A stretch of DNA of 64,000 bases from Sporosarcina sp. HYO08. Lineage in GTDB: Bacteria; Bacillota; Bacilli; Bacillales_A; Planococcaceae. Of the stretch, positions 1-9,207 are shown piece by piece. The stretch spans positions 248,001-312,000 of the forward strand of contig NZ_LPUT01000001.1 in the NCBI RefSeq assembly GCF_001563475.1. Reading direction: 5' to 3'. The notes beneath the pieces are model-generated. The model was not told where the DNA came from, made no database searches, and saw only the letters and a program-made list of their open reading frames with translations. A program made the translations under genes and the position numbers. How positions within the stretch are numbered: the stretch's first letter is position 1; each line of letters starts with the position of its first letter.

Positions 1-438
1 CAACGTCAGTTATCTATGATGGCTTTCGGGGCAGCAATTGGTACTTCCGCAAGCCGTATTAAAGATTGGGAAAAAGGAAAAAATGCCCCATCTGCTGCAT
101 GGATCGCCAAAATATCTGAACGGTTTAATGTGTCAACGGATGAATTAATCATGGGAGATATCCATGCGTCTTCCGCATTTATTCATTCGGGCCGTCAAAA
201 TGTGGAGACGCTTTACGATAAATTAAAAGAGACAATTGTTGCGGATCAATCGGAAAATGATGCGGGCAATATGAACTTATTATACGAACAAATAGATGCG
301 GAGAATAAATGTCGGTATCGAAGCGGGAAAGGGCGAAAACGGGCAGAGTTGGAGCTACTAGAAATTATCGCCGATCTGCCGAAAAAAGATGTACTTGAAC
401 TGCTTGAACTAGCAAAAATCAAAAAACGATGGATCTAA
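1..438 (+). CDS. XRE-family helix-turn-helix regulator (5' end outside window)
   Basis: The reading frame is open from base 1, and the residues before the first ATG at 16 (QRQLS) read as part of an XRE helix-turn-helix domain, so the true start lies upstream. The pattern IGTSASRIKDWEKGKNAPS followed by ISERFNVSTDELIMG is the typical second half of a lambda-Cro/C1-type DNA-binding domain, with the usual NVSTDELI end of helix 5. The remaining ~90 residues are charged and unrecognised. They end in a Leu-rich helix (about residues 115-135) that may serve dimerisation. The last 10 bases overlap the start of the metallophosphoesterase gene, suggesting co-translation. Target genes are unknown. Confidence 0.75.
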   Translation, partial: QRQLSMMAFGAAIGTSASRIKDWEKGKNAPSAAWIAKISERFNVSTDELIMGDIHASSAFIHSGRQNVETLYDKLKETIVADQSENDAGNMNLLYEQIDAENKCRYRSGKGRKRAELELLEIIADLPKKDVLELLELAKIKKRWI

Positions 439-1289
439 ATGTACAACGAAAAAAACGCATTTTATACATTCTTTGTGGGATTTGCGTATTTGGCTTTTTT
501 ATTTATCAACAAAATACTACTGTGAAGACAACTTGGTATGAAGTCATTTCTGAAAAGATTCCAGAAAGTGTAGCCCCATTTCGGATTGTTCAATTATCCG
601 ACGTGCATGATTCTATGTTTGGCGAAAATCATGAACAGGTTGTACGGAAAGTCAAAATGATTACGCCGCACGCTATTTTTATAACAGGTGATTTGATCGA
701 TAGCAATCGATATAATCTTGAGCAAAGTTTACAGTTAATACGTGCACTTCAGTATGTTGCACCGCTCTATTATGTCACTGGGAACCATGAAATTGCGACA
801 AATGACACGGACCACATTAAAGAAGAGCTGCAATTACTAGGCGTGCATGTATTATCTAATGAGGCGATGGTGATCAACACGCTGGAAAATGAGCTAATCG
901 CAATTGGCGGCATTGAAGATCCACTTTCAAGTGTTCTTGAAGAGAAGGATGCTATTCAACTTGCTATTCAAGAAGCCTTTCGGCATGTTCCCGACACAAC
1001 ATTTAAAATGCTGTTATCACATCGGCCGGAACATTTTGACCTATATGCTGAAAATCATGTAGATCTTACCTTTAGCGGTCACGCACATGGCGGCCAGTTC
1101 CGAATTCCGGGGATCGGCGGGCTGATCGCTCCTGGTCAAGGTTGGTTTCCAAAGTTCACGTCTGGTATTTACGAACGAAATGATCACCAAATGGTAGTGA
1201 GCAGGGGACTTGGTAACAGTATAATTCCGATTCGATTGTTTAATCAACCTGAAATTGTTGTCGTGACTTTATTCCATACAAAGAACTAA
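429..1289 (+). CDS. Membrane-anchored calcineurin-like metallophosphoesterase (YkuE-like)
   Basis: This 286-residue protein has a single N-terminal membrane segment (about residues 9-27), then the full metal-binding signature of calcineurin-like phosphoesterases: DVH (58-60), GDLID (87-91), GNHE (118-121), H198 in SHRP and GHAHGG (217-222). It probably hydrolyses a phosphoester outside the membrane. B. subtilis YkuE is the closest family type I recall, but the substrate is not evident here. The ATG overlaps the 3' end of the upstream regulator gene by 10 bases and has no strong ribosome site of its own, consistent with translational coupling. A terminator-like hairpin follows directly. Confidence 0.85.
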   Translation: MDLNVQRKKRILYILCGICVFGFFIYQQNTTVKTTWYEVISEKIPESVAPFRIVQLSDVHDSMFGENHEQVVRKVKMITPHAIFITGDLIDSNRYNLEQSLQLIRALQYVAPLYYVTGNHEIATNDTDHIKEELQLLGVHVLSNEAMVINTLENELIAIGGIEDPLSSVLEEKDAIQLAIQEAFRHVPDTTFKMLLSHRPEHFDLYAENHVDLTFSGHAHGGQFRIPGIGGLIAPGQGWFPKFTSGIYERNDHQMVVSRGLGNSIIPIRLFNQPEIVVVTLFHTKN

Positions 1290-1320
1290 GAAGGCTTCCT
1301 TATTAGGAGGTCTTTTTGTT
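1288..1320 (+). terminator. Rho-independent terminator after the phosphoesterase gene
   Basis: A 9-bp stem with two G-U pairs (AAGGCTTCC against GGAGGTCTT), an ATTA-type loop and a following T-rich stretch. Confidence 0.6.
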
Positions 1321-1403
1321 TTTGGAAAGGTTTGAAAACGAGTTGGTGTGCGGTATGATGAACATGTGAAAAAGAATTAAAAAATGGGGAAGGGATGAAT
1401 GGT

Positions 1404-2384
1404 TTGAAAGCTGTTATTCATGAAATGGGAAAATTGAAGGTTGGACAAATAGAAGATCCTGTTGCAAAACAAGGGGAAGTAATTGTGTCGATTAAAGTTG
1501 CGGGTTTAAATCGACGCGATTTATATATTCCGAGACGTAGAGGTAATCAGGCAGAGGCACTTATCCTTGGTTCAGATGGTGCTGGTATTGTTGAATCTGT
1601 GGGGGAAGGTGTGACAACGTTTGCAGTCGGAGATGAAGTGATCATTAATCCAGCATTGCGCTGGGAGAAAAATAGCGTGGCACCGCCTGCTGCATTTGAT
1701 ATTTTAGGGATGCCTGATCACGGAACATTTGCAGAGAAAATTGCGATTTCAGAAGACCAGCTAGAGCGGAAGCCTGCTCATTTCTCTTGGGAACAAGCGG
1801 CTGTAGTAGCGCTTGCGGGTCTTACTGGTTACCGTGCATTGTTTACGAAAGGTGAATTAAAAGCAGGACAAACTGTTTTCATTCCTGGTGCGGGAAGCGG
1901 TGTGGCGAGCTTTCTTGTTCAATTTGCGAAAAAATGCGGTGCGCGTGTCATCGTGACGTCCCGAGACGAGCAAAAGCGACAGCAAGCATTAGCCCTTGGA
2001 GCCGATCTTGCACTTGATACGAATGCAGATTGGGAAGCTGCGTTAAAAGAAGAAACAATTGATCTGGTGATTGAAAGTGTTGGAAAAGCAACATTCAACC
2101 GATCGCTGGCAACTCTTAAAAAGGGCGGACGCATCGTTGTGTTCGGTGCAACGACAGAAGATGTTGTTGAATTGGATTTACGAAACTTCTTCTATGGACA
2201 ATATCAGCTATTCGGTTCTACGATGGGAAGCAAGGAAGAACTACAAGAAATGCTTGCCTTTATGGAGCAATATCAAATCACCCCTGTAATCGATAAAGCC
2301 TATACGTTGGATGATGCACCAGAGGCTTTTGACTATCTAGAAACAAATCAGCAATTTGGTAAGGTGCTCTTTAACATTCAGTAA
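1404..2384 (+). CDS. Zinc-independent medium-chain alcohol dehydrogenase/quinone oxidoreductase
   Basis: This is an MDR-superfamily NAD(P)H-dependent oxidoreductase. The N-terminal GroES-like domain contains GLNRRDLYIPRR and SDGAGIVESVGEGV. The Rossmann domain begins at IPGAGSGVASFLVQFAKKCGA (about residue 160). The usual Cys/His catalytic zinc ligands are absent, which suits the quinone-reductase/YogA branch. I place the start at TTG 1404: the GGGGAAGGG ribosome site (1386-1394) abuts the ATG at 1395 but lies 9 bases before this TTG, and the product then begins MKAVIHE, as homologues do. The gene stands alone. The substrate is unknown. Confidence 0.85.
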   Translation: MKAVIHEMGKLKVGQIEDPVAKQGEVIVSIKVAGLNRRDLYIPRRRGNQAEALILGSDGAGIVESVGEGVTTFAVGDEVIINPALRWEKNSVAPPAAFDILGMPDHGTFAEKIAISEDQLERKPAHFSWEQAAVVALAGLTGYRALFTKGELKAGQTVFIPGAGSGVASFLVQFAKKCGARVIVTSRDEQKRQQALALGADLALDTNADWEAALKEETIDLVIESVGKATFNRSLATLKKGGRIVVFGATTEDVVELDLRNFFYGQYQLFGSTMGSKEELQEMLAFMEQYQITPVIDKAYTLDDAPEAFDYLETNQQFGKVLFNIQ

Positions 2385-2466
2385 ATATGCCACCTTATAG
2401 CCATAATATTCACTTATTAGATGACTGAAAAGTGTTATACTATTGATAGGAAAGGTGGAGGTGCAA

Positions 2467-4143
2467 ATGACAAAAACATTGCCACTGAATGATTTAGAAA
2501 TCGCTTCTAAAGCGATTATGAAGCCGATTGGAGAAATCGCAAAAAAAATAAATATCCCAGAAGATGCGGTTGAGCCATACGGTAAATATAAAGCGAAAAT
2601 AGATATTGCGAAATTACCGGAAAAGACGACGAATGGAAAGGTCGTTCTAGTGACCGCGATCAGTCCGACGCCTGCTGGGGAAGGAAAATCCACAGTAACT
2701 GTTGGACTTGCCGATGCTTTATCAAGGCTCGGTGAAAAAACGATGATCGCCCTGCGTGAACCATCGCTTGGTCCGGTAATGGGGATAAAAGGTGGCGCAA
2801 CTGGTGGGGGGTATGCGCAAGTTGTCCCAATGGAAGAGATTAATCTTCATTTCAATGGCGACATTCATGCCATTACCACTGCAAATAATGCGCTGAGCGC
2901 GTTAATCGACAACCATATCCATCAGGGAAATGCGCTTCAAATTGATCCAAGACGTATTACTTGGAAACGCGTGTTAGATATGAATGACCGTGCACTACGC
3001 AACGTCGTTGTAGGTCTTGGGGGGCCGACGCAAGGTGTACCAAGAGAAGATGGCTTCGATATTACAGTGGCATCTGAAATTATGGCGGTTTTTTGCCTAG
3101 CTTCAAGTTTGCAAGACTTAAAAGACAGAATATCCCGCATTGTCATCGGCTATACGTACGATAAGAAAGCTGTCACAGTACAGGACCTAGGTGTGGAAGG
3201 TGCACTTACACTATTGTTAAAAGACGCATTTAAGCCAAACCTTGTCCAAACAATCGAAGGAACACCGGCATTTATACATGGTGGTCCATTTGCCAATATT
3301 GCGCATGGATGTAATTCAATAGTTGCGACGAACACTGCGCGGAAGTTGGCAGATATCGTTGTGACGGAAGCGGGCTTCGGCTCAGACCTAGGTGCAGAGA
3401 AATTTATGCATATTAAAGGACGTCAAGGCGGTTTTGCACCGGACGCAGTCGTGATCGTCGCAACAGTCCGGGCATTAAAAATGCATGGCGGCGTACCGAA
3501 AGCAGAGCTGATCAATGAAAATGTTCAAGCTGTAAAAGACGGTATTGCGAATCTTGCAAAGCATGTTGAAACGATTCAATCATTCGGCGTTCAACCAGTC
3601 GTTGCGGTCAACCGCTTCGTAAAAGATTCTCCCGAAGAGCTTGAAGCGATCATCTTATGGTGTGAAGCAAATGGATTGCGTGTTGCGCTTACAAACGTTT
3701 GGGAACATGGCGGCGAAGGTGGGATCGCTTTAGCAGAGCAAGTTCTCGATATTTTAAAAGGGTCAAACAATTTTGCACCACTTTATGATGTTGAACAATC
3801 GATTGAGGAAAAAGTAGAAACAATTGTACAAAAAGTATATGGTGGAAGTCATGTGATTTTCTCCGACCAAGCGATGAAGAGCCTGCGGAATATTAAAGAA
3901 AATGGATGGGATATTTTACCGATTTGTATGGCGAAAACTCAATATTCCTTCTCGGATAATCCAAAGTTATTAGGTCGCCCAGAACAATTTTCCATCACGA
4001 TTAGAGAAATTATTCCAAAGCTTGGCGCAGGATTCCTCGTCTGCTTAACGGGTGATATTATGACGATGCCGGGCTTACCAAAAGCACCATCTGCCTTGCA
4101 GATGGATATTGATCAAGACGGCAAAGCGATTGGTCTTATGTAA
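2467..4143 (+). CDS. fhs: Formate--tetrahydrofolate ligase
   Basis: This enzyme makes 10-formyl-THF from formate, THF and ATP for cytosolic one-carbon metabolism. The 558 residues match the family length (about 555-560). The ATP P-loop [10 protein letters not shown] (about residues 67-76) and the block [18 protein letters not shown] are the diagnostic N10-formyltetrahydrofolate synthetase signatures. The C-terminus [15 protein letters not shown] is also characteristic. I chose ATG 2467, which sits 5-7 bases after AAAGGTGGAGG; an in-frame ATG at 2443 has no ribosome site. The gene is monocistronic, with a strong terminator behind it. A TATACT (2436-2441) upstream could be its -10 box, but I see no convincing -35. 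Confidence 0.97.
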   Translation: MTKTLPLNDLEIASKAIMKPIGEIAKKINIPEDAVEPYGKYKAKIDIAKLPEKTTNGKVVLVTAISPTPAGEGKSTVTVGLADALSRLGEKTMIALREPSLGPVMGIKGGATGGGYAQVVPMEEINLHFNGDIHAITTANNALSALIDNHIHQGNALQIDPRRITWKRVLDMNDRALRNVVVGLGGPTQGVPREDGFDITVASEIMAVFCLASSLQDLKDRISRIVIGYTYDKKAVTVQDLGVEGALTLLLKDAFKPNLVQTIEGTPAFIHGGPFANIAHGCNSIVATNTARKLADIVVTEAGFGSDLGAEKFMHIKGRQGGFAPDAVVIVATVRALKMHGGVPKAELINENVQAVKDGIANLAKHVETIQSFGVQPVVAVNRFVKDSPEELEAIILWCEANGLRVALTNVWEHGGEGGIALAEQVLDILKGSNNFAPLYDVEQSIEEKVETIVQKVYGGSHVIFSDQAMKSLRNIKENGWDILPICMAKTQYSFSDNPKLLGRPEQFSITIREIIPKLGAGFLVCLTGDIMTMPGLPKAPSALQMDIDQDGKAIGLM

Positions 4144-4151
4144 CCAAATGT

Positions 4152-4188
4152 AAAAACCGATTGGAAAAATATTTTCCGATCGGTTTTT
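4152..4188 (+). terminator. Rho-independent terminator of fhs
   Basis: A near-perfect long stem, AAAAACCGATTGGAAAA against TTTTCCGATCGGTTTTT, begins within 10 bases of the fhs stop codon. Confidence 0.9.
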
Positions 4189-4308
4189 AAGTGTTTCTTG
4201 AGTTATGAAAAGAAACGTCCTTTATAATGTTAAAAACAGAAAGATTGTTGTATGATAAAAGATGTAGTTACAAGGTGATAAACATTTTGATTGAAGGGTT
4301 GAAAATTA

Positions 4309-4593
4309 TTGAATATTCAAGAGTATAGTTTTGAAGAATTAGTGGATCCGACCGGGATTATTCAAGGAAAACGTTTTGAGTTTTTACTGTATATATTATT
4401 AGAAGAGAATGACGAGCTTTACGTTGAAGAGGGAACAGGACTTCGTGTCATTTTTGCAGTAGATGGTGAAAAAGAATGGATCGCATCAAATCATTTTTTC
4501 GATCGATCGACAGACAAACCGCTCGATTTTGAATTGGAAGAAGAAGAAAAAGAAATGGTTCTTCAATTTTGCAAATCGCATTATAAACAATAA
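4309..4593 (+). CDS. Small acidic protein, DUF6509-like
   Basis: This is a 94-residue soluble acidic protein that starts at TTG 4309 behind a weak GAAGGG site. The blocks DPTGIIQGKRFEFLLYI and DDELYVEEGTGLRVIF resemble a Bacillales family I recall as DUF6509, for which no function is known. There is no signal peptide or membrane segment. The C-terminus is rich in Glu and Lys. It lies alone between fhs and the ferredoxin reductase gene, and its position gives no functional clue. The family assignment is from memory of the pattern and is moderately sure; that the ORF is real is surer, because codon use and composition match the neighbours. Confidence 0.65.
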   Translation: MNIQEYSFEELVDPTGIIQGKRFEFLLYILLEENDELYVEEGTGLRVIFAVDGEKEWIASNHFFDRSTDKPLDFELEEEEKEMVLQFCKSHYKQ

Positions 4594-4701
4594 AACTTAT
4601 CGCTGTATTCAATCAATTTAAAATAAAATATAGTAGATAACGTGTAAAGCAAGAAGAAAAGGTTTTGTAAACTAAAGAAACTAACGTAATTGGAGTGTTG
4701 A

Positions 4702-5688
4702 ATGATGAATAAAGAAGTCGTTGATATTACGATCATAGGTGGAGGACCGACAGGCCTGTTCGCCTCATTCTACGCCGGTATGCGTGAAATGTCAGTGAAA
4801 ATTATTGATAGCCTTCCGCAGTTAGGCGGGCAGCTCATTGAGCTATATCCCGATAAATATATATACGATGTAGGGGGATTTCCTAAAATTCTTGCAAAGG
4901 ATTTTGTCGCGAATTTAGTAACGCAGGCACATTATGCAAAGCCGGAAATTCACCTTGGTGAAACGGCGTTATCCGCCATGCGTGACGGCGATCATTTTAT
5001 CCTTAAAACGGATAAAGGAACACATTTGACACGTACGATCCTATTAACAGCGGGGATCGGAGCATTCCAACCGCGTAAAATTGGGTTGAAAGAAGAAGTG
5101 CTATTTGAAGGAACCTCACTGCACTATAGCATTAAAGATTTAAATCTATTCGAAGGTCAGAATATACTTGTATGCGGGGGCGGGGATTCAGCTGTTGACT
5201 GGGCACTGATGCTTGAAAACATTGCCAAATCCGTAACGCTTGTTCACCGACGTGAACGTTTTACAGCACATGAAACGAGTGTCAATCAGCTAATGGAGTC
5301 AAAAGTTGATGTGAAAACATCGCTTACAGTTAAAGCAATTGAAGGCGAAGAAGGAAAAGTTCAGGAAGTGACTTTAGCCGCCAAGGATGGTTCTGAACAA
5401 AAACTTTCTGTAGATCATGTAATTGTCAACTATGGAAATATTTCGTCTCTTGGTCCGTTAAAGGAATGGGGATTAGAAATGGATCGAAATTCAATCATCG
5501 TCAATTCACGTATGGAAACGAATATTGAAGGCATTTATGCGGCTGGAGATGTTACGACTTATGACGGGAAAGTGAAGCTTATTGCAGTTGGGCTCGGCGA
5601 AGCGCCAATAGCGGTTAATCACGCAAAAGCATATGTGGACCCTAAAGCAAGACTGCAGCCGCTCCATAGTACAAGTGTTTTTGGGTAA
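4702..5688 (+). CDS. yumC: Ferredoxin/flavodoxin--NADP+ reductase, YumC type
   Basis: This is a thioredoxin-reductase-like flavoprotein of 328 residues, close to B. subtilis YumC (332), which passes electrons between NADPH and ferredoxin or flavodoxin. The FAD-binding GGGPTGLF is at residues 13-20, the NADP-binding CGGGDSAVD at 158-166 and the second FAD motif YAAGDVTTYDG near 285. The redox-active CxxC of true thioredoxin reductases is absent, which separates it from TrxB. ATG 4702 and ATG 4705 are both possible; GGAG lies 9-12 bases upstream. The gene is single and ends in a bidirectional terminator. Confidence 0.92.
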   Translation: MMNKEVVDITIIGGGPTGLFASFYAGMREMSVKIIDSLPQLGGQLIELYPDKYIYDVGGFPKILAKDFVANLVTQAHYAKPEIHLGETALSAMRDGDHFILKTDKGTHLTRTILLTAGIGAFQPRKIGLKEEVLFEGTSLHYSIKDLNLFEGQNILVCGGGDSAVDWALMLENIAKSVTLVHRRERFTAHETSVNQLMESKVDVKTSLTVKAIEGEEGKVQEVTLAAKDGSEQKLSVDHVIVNYGNISSLGPLKEWGLEMDRNSIIVNSRMETNIEGIYAAGDVTTYDGKVKLIAVGLGEAPIAVNHAKAYVDPKARLQPLHSTSVFG

Positions 5689-5704
5689 TATAGATAATTC
5701 CTAA

Positions 5705-5738
5705 TGCAAAAAGCCGTCCATTTTGGCGGCTTTTTGCA
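5705..5738. terminator. Bidirectional terminator between yumC and the DUF1648 gene
   Basis: The stem GCAAAAAGCCGTC / GGCGGCTTTTTGC with loop ATTTT has T-runs on both strands, serving the convergent genes on either side. Confidence 0.9.
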
Positions 5739-5748
5739 TGGATTCGCA

Positions 5749-6855
5749 TCATACTAAAAATGAAATGGCTAAAATGAGTAAAATTGGAACAAAAAGGATG
5801 AGGTAACCAATCGGATTTCCAAAATTAATTGTCCAGCCGATGCCAAATCTTTTTTCAACGAATATCGAAGGATCATTTTTATTCATGTAGAAAACACCAA
5901 ACTTCCAGAAACGGTCATCATCAAAATCTGTTATCCCGGTAATGGCATCATCCTCTACCTGTACTTCAATCCGTGAACCGCTTTGACCGACTTTAAATGC
6001 ATAAGCTGCGGTAGCAAGGAGAATGATTACTAAAAAAACAAGTGGCGCTGCCATCATTAGCATAGCATTTTCAAGTTCCGCATGAATGGTCGTTACCTGT
6101 AAAAACCCAAAAAGCGTTGTAATGAGCACTGTTGTCAAAAATAAGAACCAACTTGTATATTTTCTAAAGGACAATTGCTGAATTTGAGATGTTTGACGTT
6201 TAGTGGCGCGAATACGGATGCCTGACTTTTTCGTGAAAACATTGATCATGAGCATCATCGCTTGTATGATGAGCGCGATGAGCAATGTCGCAATGACGGA
6301 AAAAGGTGTTTTTTCCGTAAAGGCATCAGGTTGGCCATTGGGACCCCAATGCGTAGGAATTCGTTCCGGCATGAGATGATATTGGGTACCTGTGTAAATC
6401 ATTAATCCAATTGTAATGAGCATTGGAATGATATACAAATAAGATGGAAGCATTTCATCCTTCGCGCGTGCCTCTAAATCGACAATCCTTACTTGTTTTA
6501 AGTTAGCTCCCCATTGCTTCGCTCGTTTTAGTTGAATAACTTTGGCGTGGAAATATAAATAGAGTGCCATAGAAACGAAAAGAATGCTGAACTGGATAAA
6601 GAGTCCAGCCAAAACAACCTTCTCTCCAGACAGACTTCTGCCGCTCATCCAACTTACGTATGCGATTAATCCGGCAATGCCAACGATGCTGCTCACAATT
6701 GCGTAGATCTTTTTGTAAGATGCAATTGATGGATCGTCCGTGTGTCCCTCGGGAATGGATACGCCAAATGCAATGGTCCGCTTCAGCAAATAAGGGATTG
6801 AGGTTTGCATAATGACGATAAAACCAATGATTACAATAAATAGTAAATGGATCAA
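5749..6855 (-). CDS. DUF1648/DUF5808 multi-pass membrane protein
   Basis: This 368-residue integral membrane protein has about eight hydrophobic segments. The central IPTHWGPNGQPDAFTEK is the signature of DUF1648, and the C-terminal DRFWKFGVFYMNKNDPSIFVEKRFGIG matches the DUF5808 pattern. Proteins of this kind (relatives of SdpI) often sit next to a small GntR or ArsR regulator. Here the gntR gene ends only 3 bases upstream, so the two are one operon. The start is TTG 6855 behind GAGAGGTGAG. The function is unknown; a role in signalling or in immunity to a membrane-active agent would be inference from SdpI. Confidence 0.8.
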   Translation of the reverse strand: MIHLLFIVIIGFIVIMQTSIPYLLKRTIAFGVSIPEGHTDDPSIASYKKIYAIVSSIVGIAGLIAYVSWMSGRSLSGEKVVLAGLFIQFSILFVSMALYLYFHAKVIQLKRAKQWGANLKQVRIVDLEARAKDEMLPSYLYIIPMLITIGLMIYTGTQYHLMPERIPTHWGPNGQPDAFTEKTPFSVIATLLIALIIQAMMLMINVFTKKSGIRIRATKRQTSQIQQLSFRKYTSWFLFLTTVLITTLFGFLQVTTIHAELENAMLMMAAPLVFLVIILLATAAYAFKVGQSGSRIEVQVEDDAITGITDFDDDRFWKFGVFYMNKNDPSIFVEKRFGIGWTINFGNPIGYLILFVPILLILAISFLV

Positions 6856-6858
6856 TTT

Positions 6859-7242
6859 TTACTCACCTCTCAAATCTTTCATAATGGAAGAAACAACTGC
6901 CTTGATTTCCCTATCACTCATTCCGATCACAAGTGCCTCTGCAATGACTGGTTGTAATGCCGTAGTTATTCGTTCATGATGAAACTGAGCCATATCGTTA
7001 GAAATTGATGAAACAATTGCACCGGACTTTGGAATGATTTGGATGAATTGCTTCCGCTCTAGTTCATGATATGCCTTATTAACGGTATGCATATTAACAC
7101 CAAGATCGGCTGCAAAGGAGCGGACGGATGGCAATGGATCGCCGTCTTTTAACTTCCCGCGCGCCATTAGTTCAATTAGTTCATGGGTCAATTGAAGGTA
7201 TATGGGGATTTCCGAGTCTGGTTCAATTCGAATGAGCATCAT
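6859..7242 (-). CDS. Short GntR-family regulator (YtrA type)
   Basis: This 127-residue repressor has an N-terminal winged helix-turn-helix: PIYLQLTHELIELMARGKLKDGDPLPSVRSFAADLGVNMHTVNKAYHELERKQFIQ. It lacks a large effector domain, which defines the YtrA subfamily. The C-terminal ~50 residues form a short helical dimerisation tail. GGGAGG precedes two adjacent ATG codons (7242 and 7239), of which the second has the better spacing. It heads an operon with the DUF1648 gene, and a perfect inverted repeat covering its own promoter suggests autoregulation. YtrA-type regulators usually control membrane transport systems in response to cell-envelope agents; the inducer here is unknown. Confidence 0.88.
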   Translation of the reverse strand: MMLIRIEPDSEIPIYLQLTHELIELMARGKLKDGDPLPSVRSFAADLGVNMHTVNKAYHELERKQFIQIIPKSGAIVSSISNDMAQFHHERITTALQPVIAEALVIGMSDREIKAVVSSIMKDLRGE

Positions 7243-7269
7243 GTAGTCCTCCCATCTGTTCTAATACTA

Positions 7270-7292
7270 TTATAACAGAAATGCTGTTATAA
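7270..7292 (-). promoter_or_regulatory. Probable GntR operator over the gntR promoter
   Basis: TATAACAG and CTGTTATA form a perfect inverted repeat (9-bp arms counting the flanking T/A) around the 5-base centre AAATG. On the minus strand the downstream arm runs into a TATAAT box, so a bound dimer would cover the -10 region. It lies about 30 bases before the gntR start. YtrA-type regulators bind such palindromes. Confidence 0.7.
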
Positions 7293-7295
7293 AGT

Positions 7296-7329
7296 ACAAA
7301 AAATCCCCTAACTAGTTTGTTAGAGGATT
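7296..7329 (-). terminator. Rho-independent terminator of the deacetylase gene
   Basis: Read on the minus strand, AATCCTCTAAC / GTTAGGGGATT pairs with one mismatch and is followed by a run of six T. It starts 7 bases after the stop codon of the deacetylase gene at 7336. Confidence 0.8.
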
Positions 7330-7335
7330 CACCAT

Positions 7336-8817
7336 TCATTTATTCAAAATCTCTGAAACTGTGACAAAAACATAACCTTCGTTTTGTAAAAAAGAAAGGA
7401 CAGCATCTAATCCATCGGCTGTAGATTGGTGGATATCATGCATTAAGATAATACTTCCATCTTTTGTTTGTTGTTTTACGATTTCAAGAATTTTTGTTGG
7501 ATTATGATGTTGCCAATCGAGTGTATCGACATCCCATAGCGCAACAGGTAAGCTTGTCTGGCTGCGTACGGTTTGATTGATCGCTCCGTAAGGGGGTCTA
7601 AAAGCTGTTACTTTTTGTCCTGTTTCCTGTTCAATGATTGCTGTCGTTTGGTTAATTTCACTTTGGATTTTTTCTACACTCAATTTTCGCAGATCTGGGT
7701 GGGTCCATGTATGATTCCCTAGCTCATGTCCAGCTACTTGAACAAGCTTTGCGATTTCTGGGTAATATTCAACGCGGCTGCCCAACATGAAAAATGTCGC
7801 TGGCGCTTCATATTTTTTTAAGATGTCTAGTATTTGCGTCGTAATTTTTGGATCTGGGCCGTCATCAAATGTTAAAGCAACCCGTTTTGGACCGTCTACT
7901 ATTGGATCTATCGTATTCGATTCGCTGCCTGGGTTTGTCACTTCTTTATTTTCAGTGGATTCAATTTCATTTTCTAATGTTTTTGTTGCATGATCTGTCA
8001 TTTGACTTTCATCGAGAGGTAATTTAAATTCATCCGCTAGCATAGTATTGATTTCTTTTAGCGGAATGACAGCGAATGGTGGTTCCAGTTCATCTGCCGA
8101 AAACGCTCCTTGCTGAAAATAAAATCGTAAATGATCATTTGTTAGTGCAAAATTATTAAAGTTGTTCCACAGTTCCTCCGTTGCGATATGTACATTTTGC
8201 AGGTCGAGGTTTTCTTGCAGCATCGGGTCCTTATAAATGGTATTTCGGACGATGGATGACAACTGTTTAAGATTGTTTGGATCTTCGTTGAATAATTGTT
8301 CAACGGTCAGTTGGTTACCGGTTTCAGGATTTAAATGGAAGACATGAATTTCCTTTTTCTGATTTGATTTGTCTATGAACCTGTCTTTTTTGATGATAAA
8401 AGAATAGATTCCAGAATCATGAGGTACTGTTTCGAACGAAATATTAAGTTCCCCGGCTGTTTTCCCGTTTACCTCTTGTTGCTGGTTTATGGTTGTTAAA
8501 TATTGTTGTTTGGCGGTTTCTATATAACTAGTAACCTCATCGTTGAAATCTTGATGAACACTTTGAGGATATTGAATAGCGAATGGTGAAATAGCATCAT
8601 TCGATGTTTCCGTTACGATTTTAATGCCTGGATAACTGGAGTCGATCGTATCGACAATGATAACTGTCGTAACATTTTCCTTACCACTGGTAGCCAGAGC
8701 TTCATTTTTTGTCTTTTGGGTTATTAAATAGATTGCTGCAAATGTCAGCGTAATAATGGCGATCGAAAAAGTAACATCAATCCACGAAATGCGCCGTTTT
8801 CGCTGTGATCGTTTCAT
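7336..8817 (-). CDS. PdaC-like membrane-anchored polysaccharide deacetylase
   Basis: This 493-residue protein has an N-terminal membrane anchor (about residues 12-32), a ~230-residue region resembling the DUF4163/DUF3298 pair found before the catalytic part of B. subtilis PdaC, and a C-terminal NodB deacetylase domain. All NodB motifs are visible: TFDDGPD (metal Asp and catalytic base), HTWTHPDL (zinc histidines), RPPYG, DVDTLDWQ and ILMHDI. It probably N-deacetylates peptidoglycan sugars outside the cell and so affects lysozyme resistance. The N-acetylmuramic-acid specificity of PdaC cannot be claimed from sequence alone. It is a single gene transcribed away from trhO. Confidence 0.88.
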   Translation of the reverse strand: MKRSQRKRRISWIDVTFSIAIITLTFAAIYLITQKTKNEALATSGKENVTTVIIVDTIDSSYPGIKIVTETSNDAISPFAIQYPQSVHQDFNDEVTSYIETAKQQYLTTINQQQEVNGKTAGELNISFETVPHDSGIYSFIIKKDRFIDKSNQKKEIHVFHLNPETGNQLTVEQLFNEDPNNLKQLSSIVRNTIYKDPMLQENLDLQNVHIATEELWNNFNNFALTNDHLRFYFQQGAFSADELEPPFAVIPLKEINTMLADEFKLPLDESQMTDHATKTLENEIESTENKEVTNPGSESNTIDPIVDGPKRVALTFDDGPDPKITTQILDILKKYEAPATFFMLGSRVEYYPEIAKLVQVAGHELGNHTWTHPDLRKLSVEKIQSEINQTTAIIEQETGQKVTAFRPPYGAINQTVRSQTSLPVALWDVDTLDWQHHNPTKILEIVKQQTKDGSIILMHDIHQSTADGLDAVLSFLQNEGYVFVTVSEILNK

Positions 8818-9207
8818 AGTAAAGACCCCTTTTTTATTTGCTAGAAAATTAGACGGATCAATCTCCAGTTTGTTACAAGGAAACTGTCGAATTTTATGAT
8901 GAACTTATGAAACTAGTATACATGAAAAGACAAGGTATACCAATTGAATTGAAGATTGTCTGATTCTTTTTTCTTTAGAAGGGGCCTATGTTTTGAAAAT
9001 AATGAATAAGGGGGCTGAGGTAGAAAAAACTTTTTCTCCCTGGTGGGATATGATACAATTATTTCACCCCGGATATTGCAAATACGGGTTTTTCTTATGT
9101 AATCAATTACACCTCGGCGTAATTGCGTCCGAATTAAACACATTTGAATCATCCGATCCGGTTGTTGAATATAACCTGCAATTATACTAAACAAGGTGGT
9201 TGGAAAA
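8818..9207. other. 390-base divergent intergenic region with an imperfect palindrome
   Basis: This is the upstream region of both the deacetylase gene (minus) and trhO (plus). Two overlapping short reading frames on opposite strands look random and have no ribosome sites. The only structure I see is the imperfect inverted repeat AATTACACC...GCGTAATT at about 9105-9125. I found no convincing promoter hexamers. Confidence 0.4.

Noticed and set aside
8913..9194. Overlapping short frames on both strands in the deacetylase-trhO gap
   Set aside because: No ribosome sites, no recognisable composition, and the two frames contradict each other; treated as non-coding.
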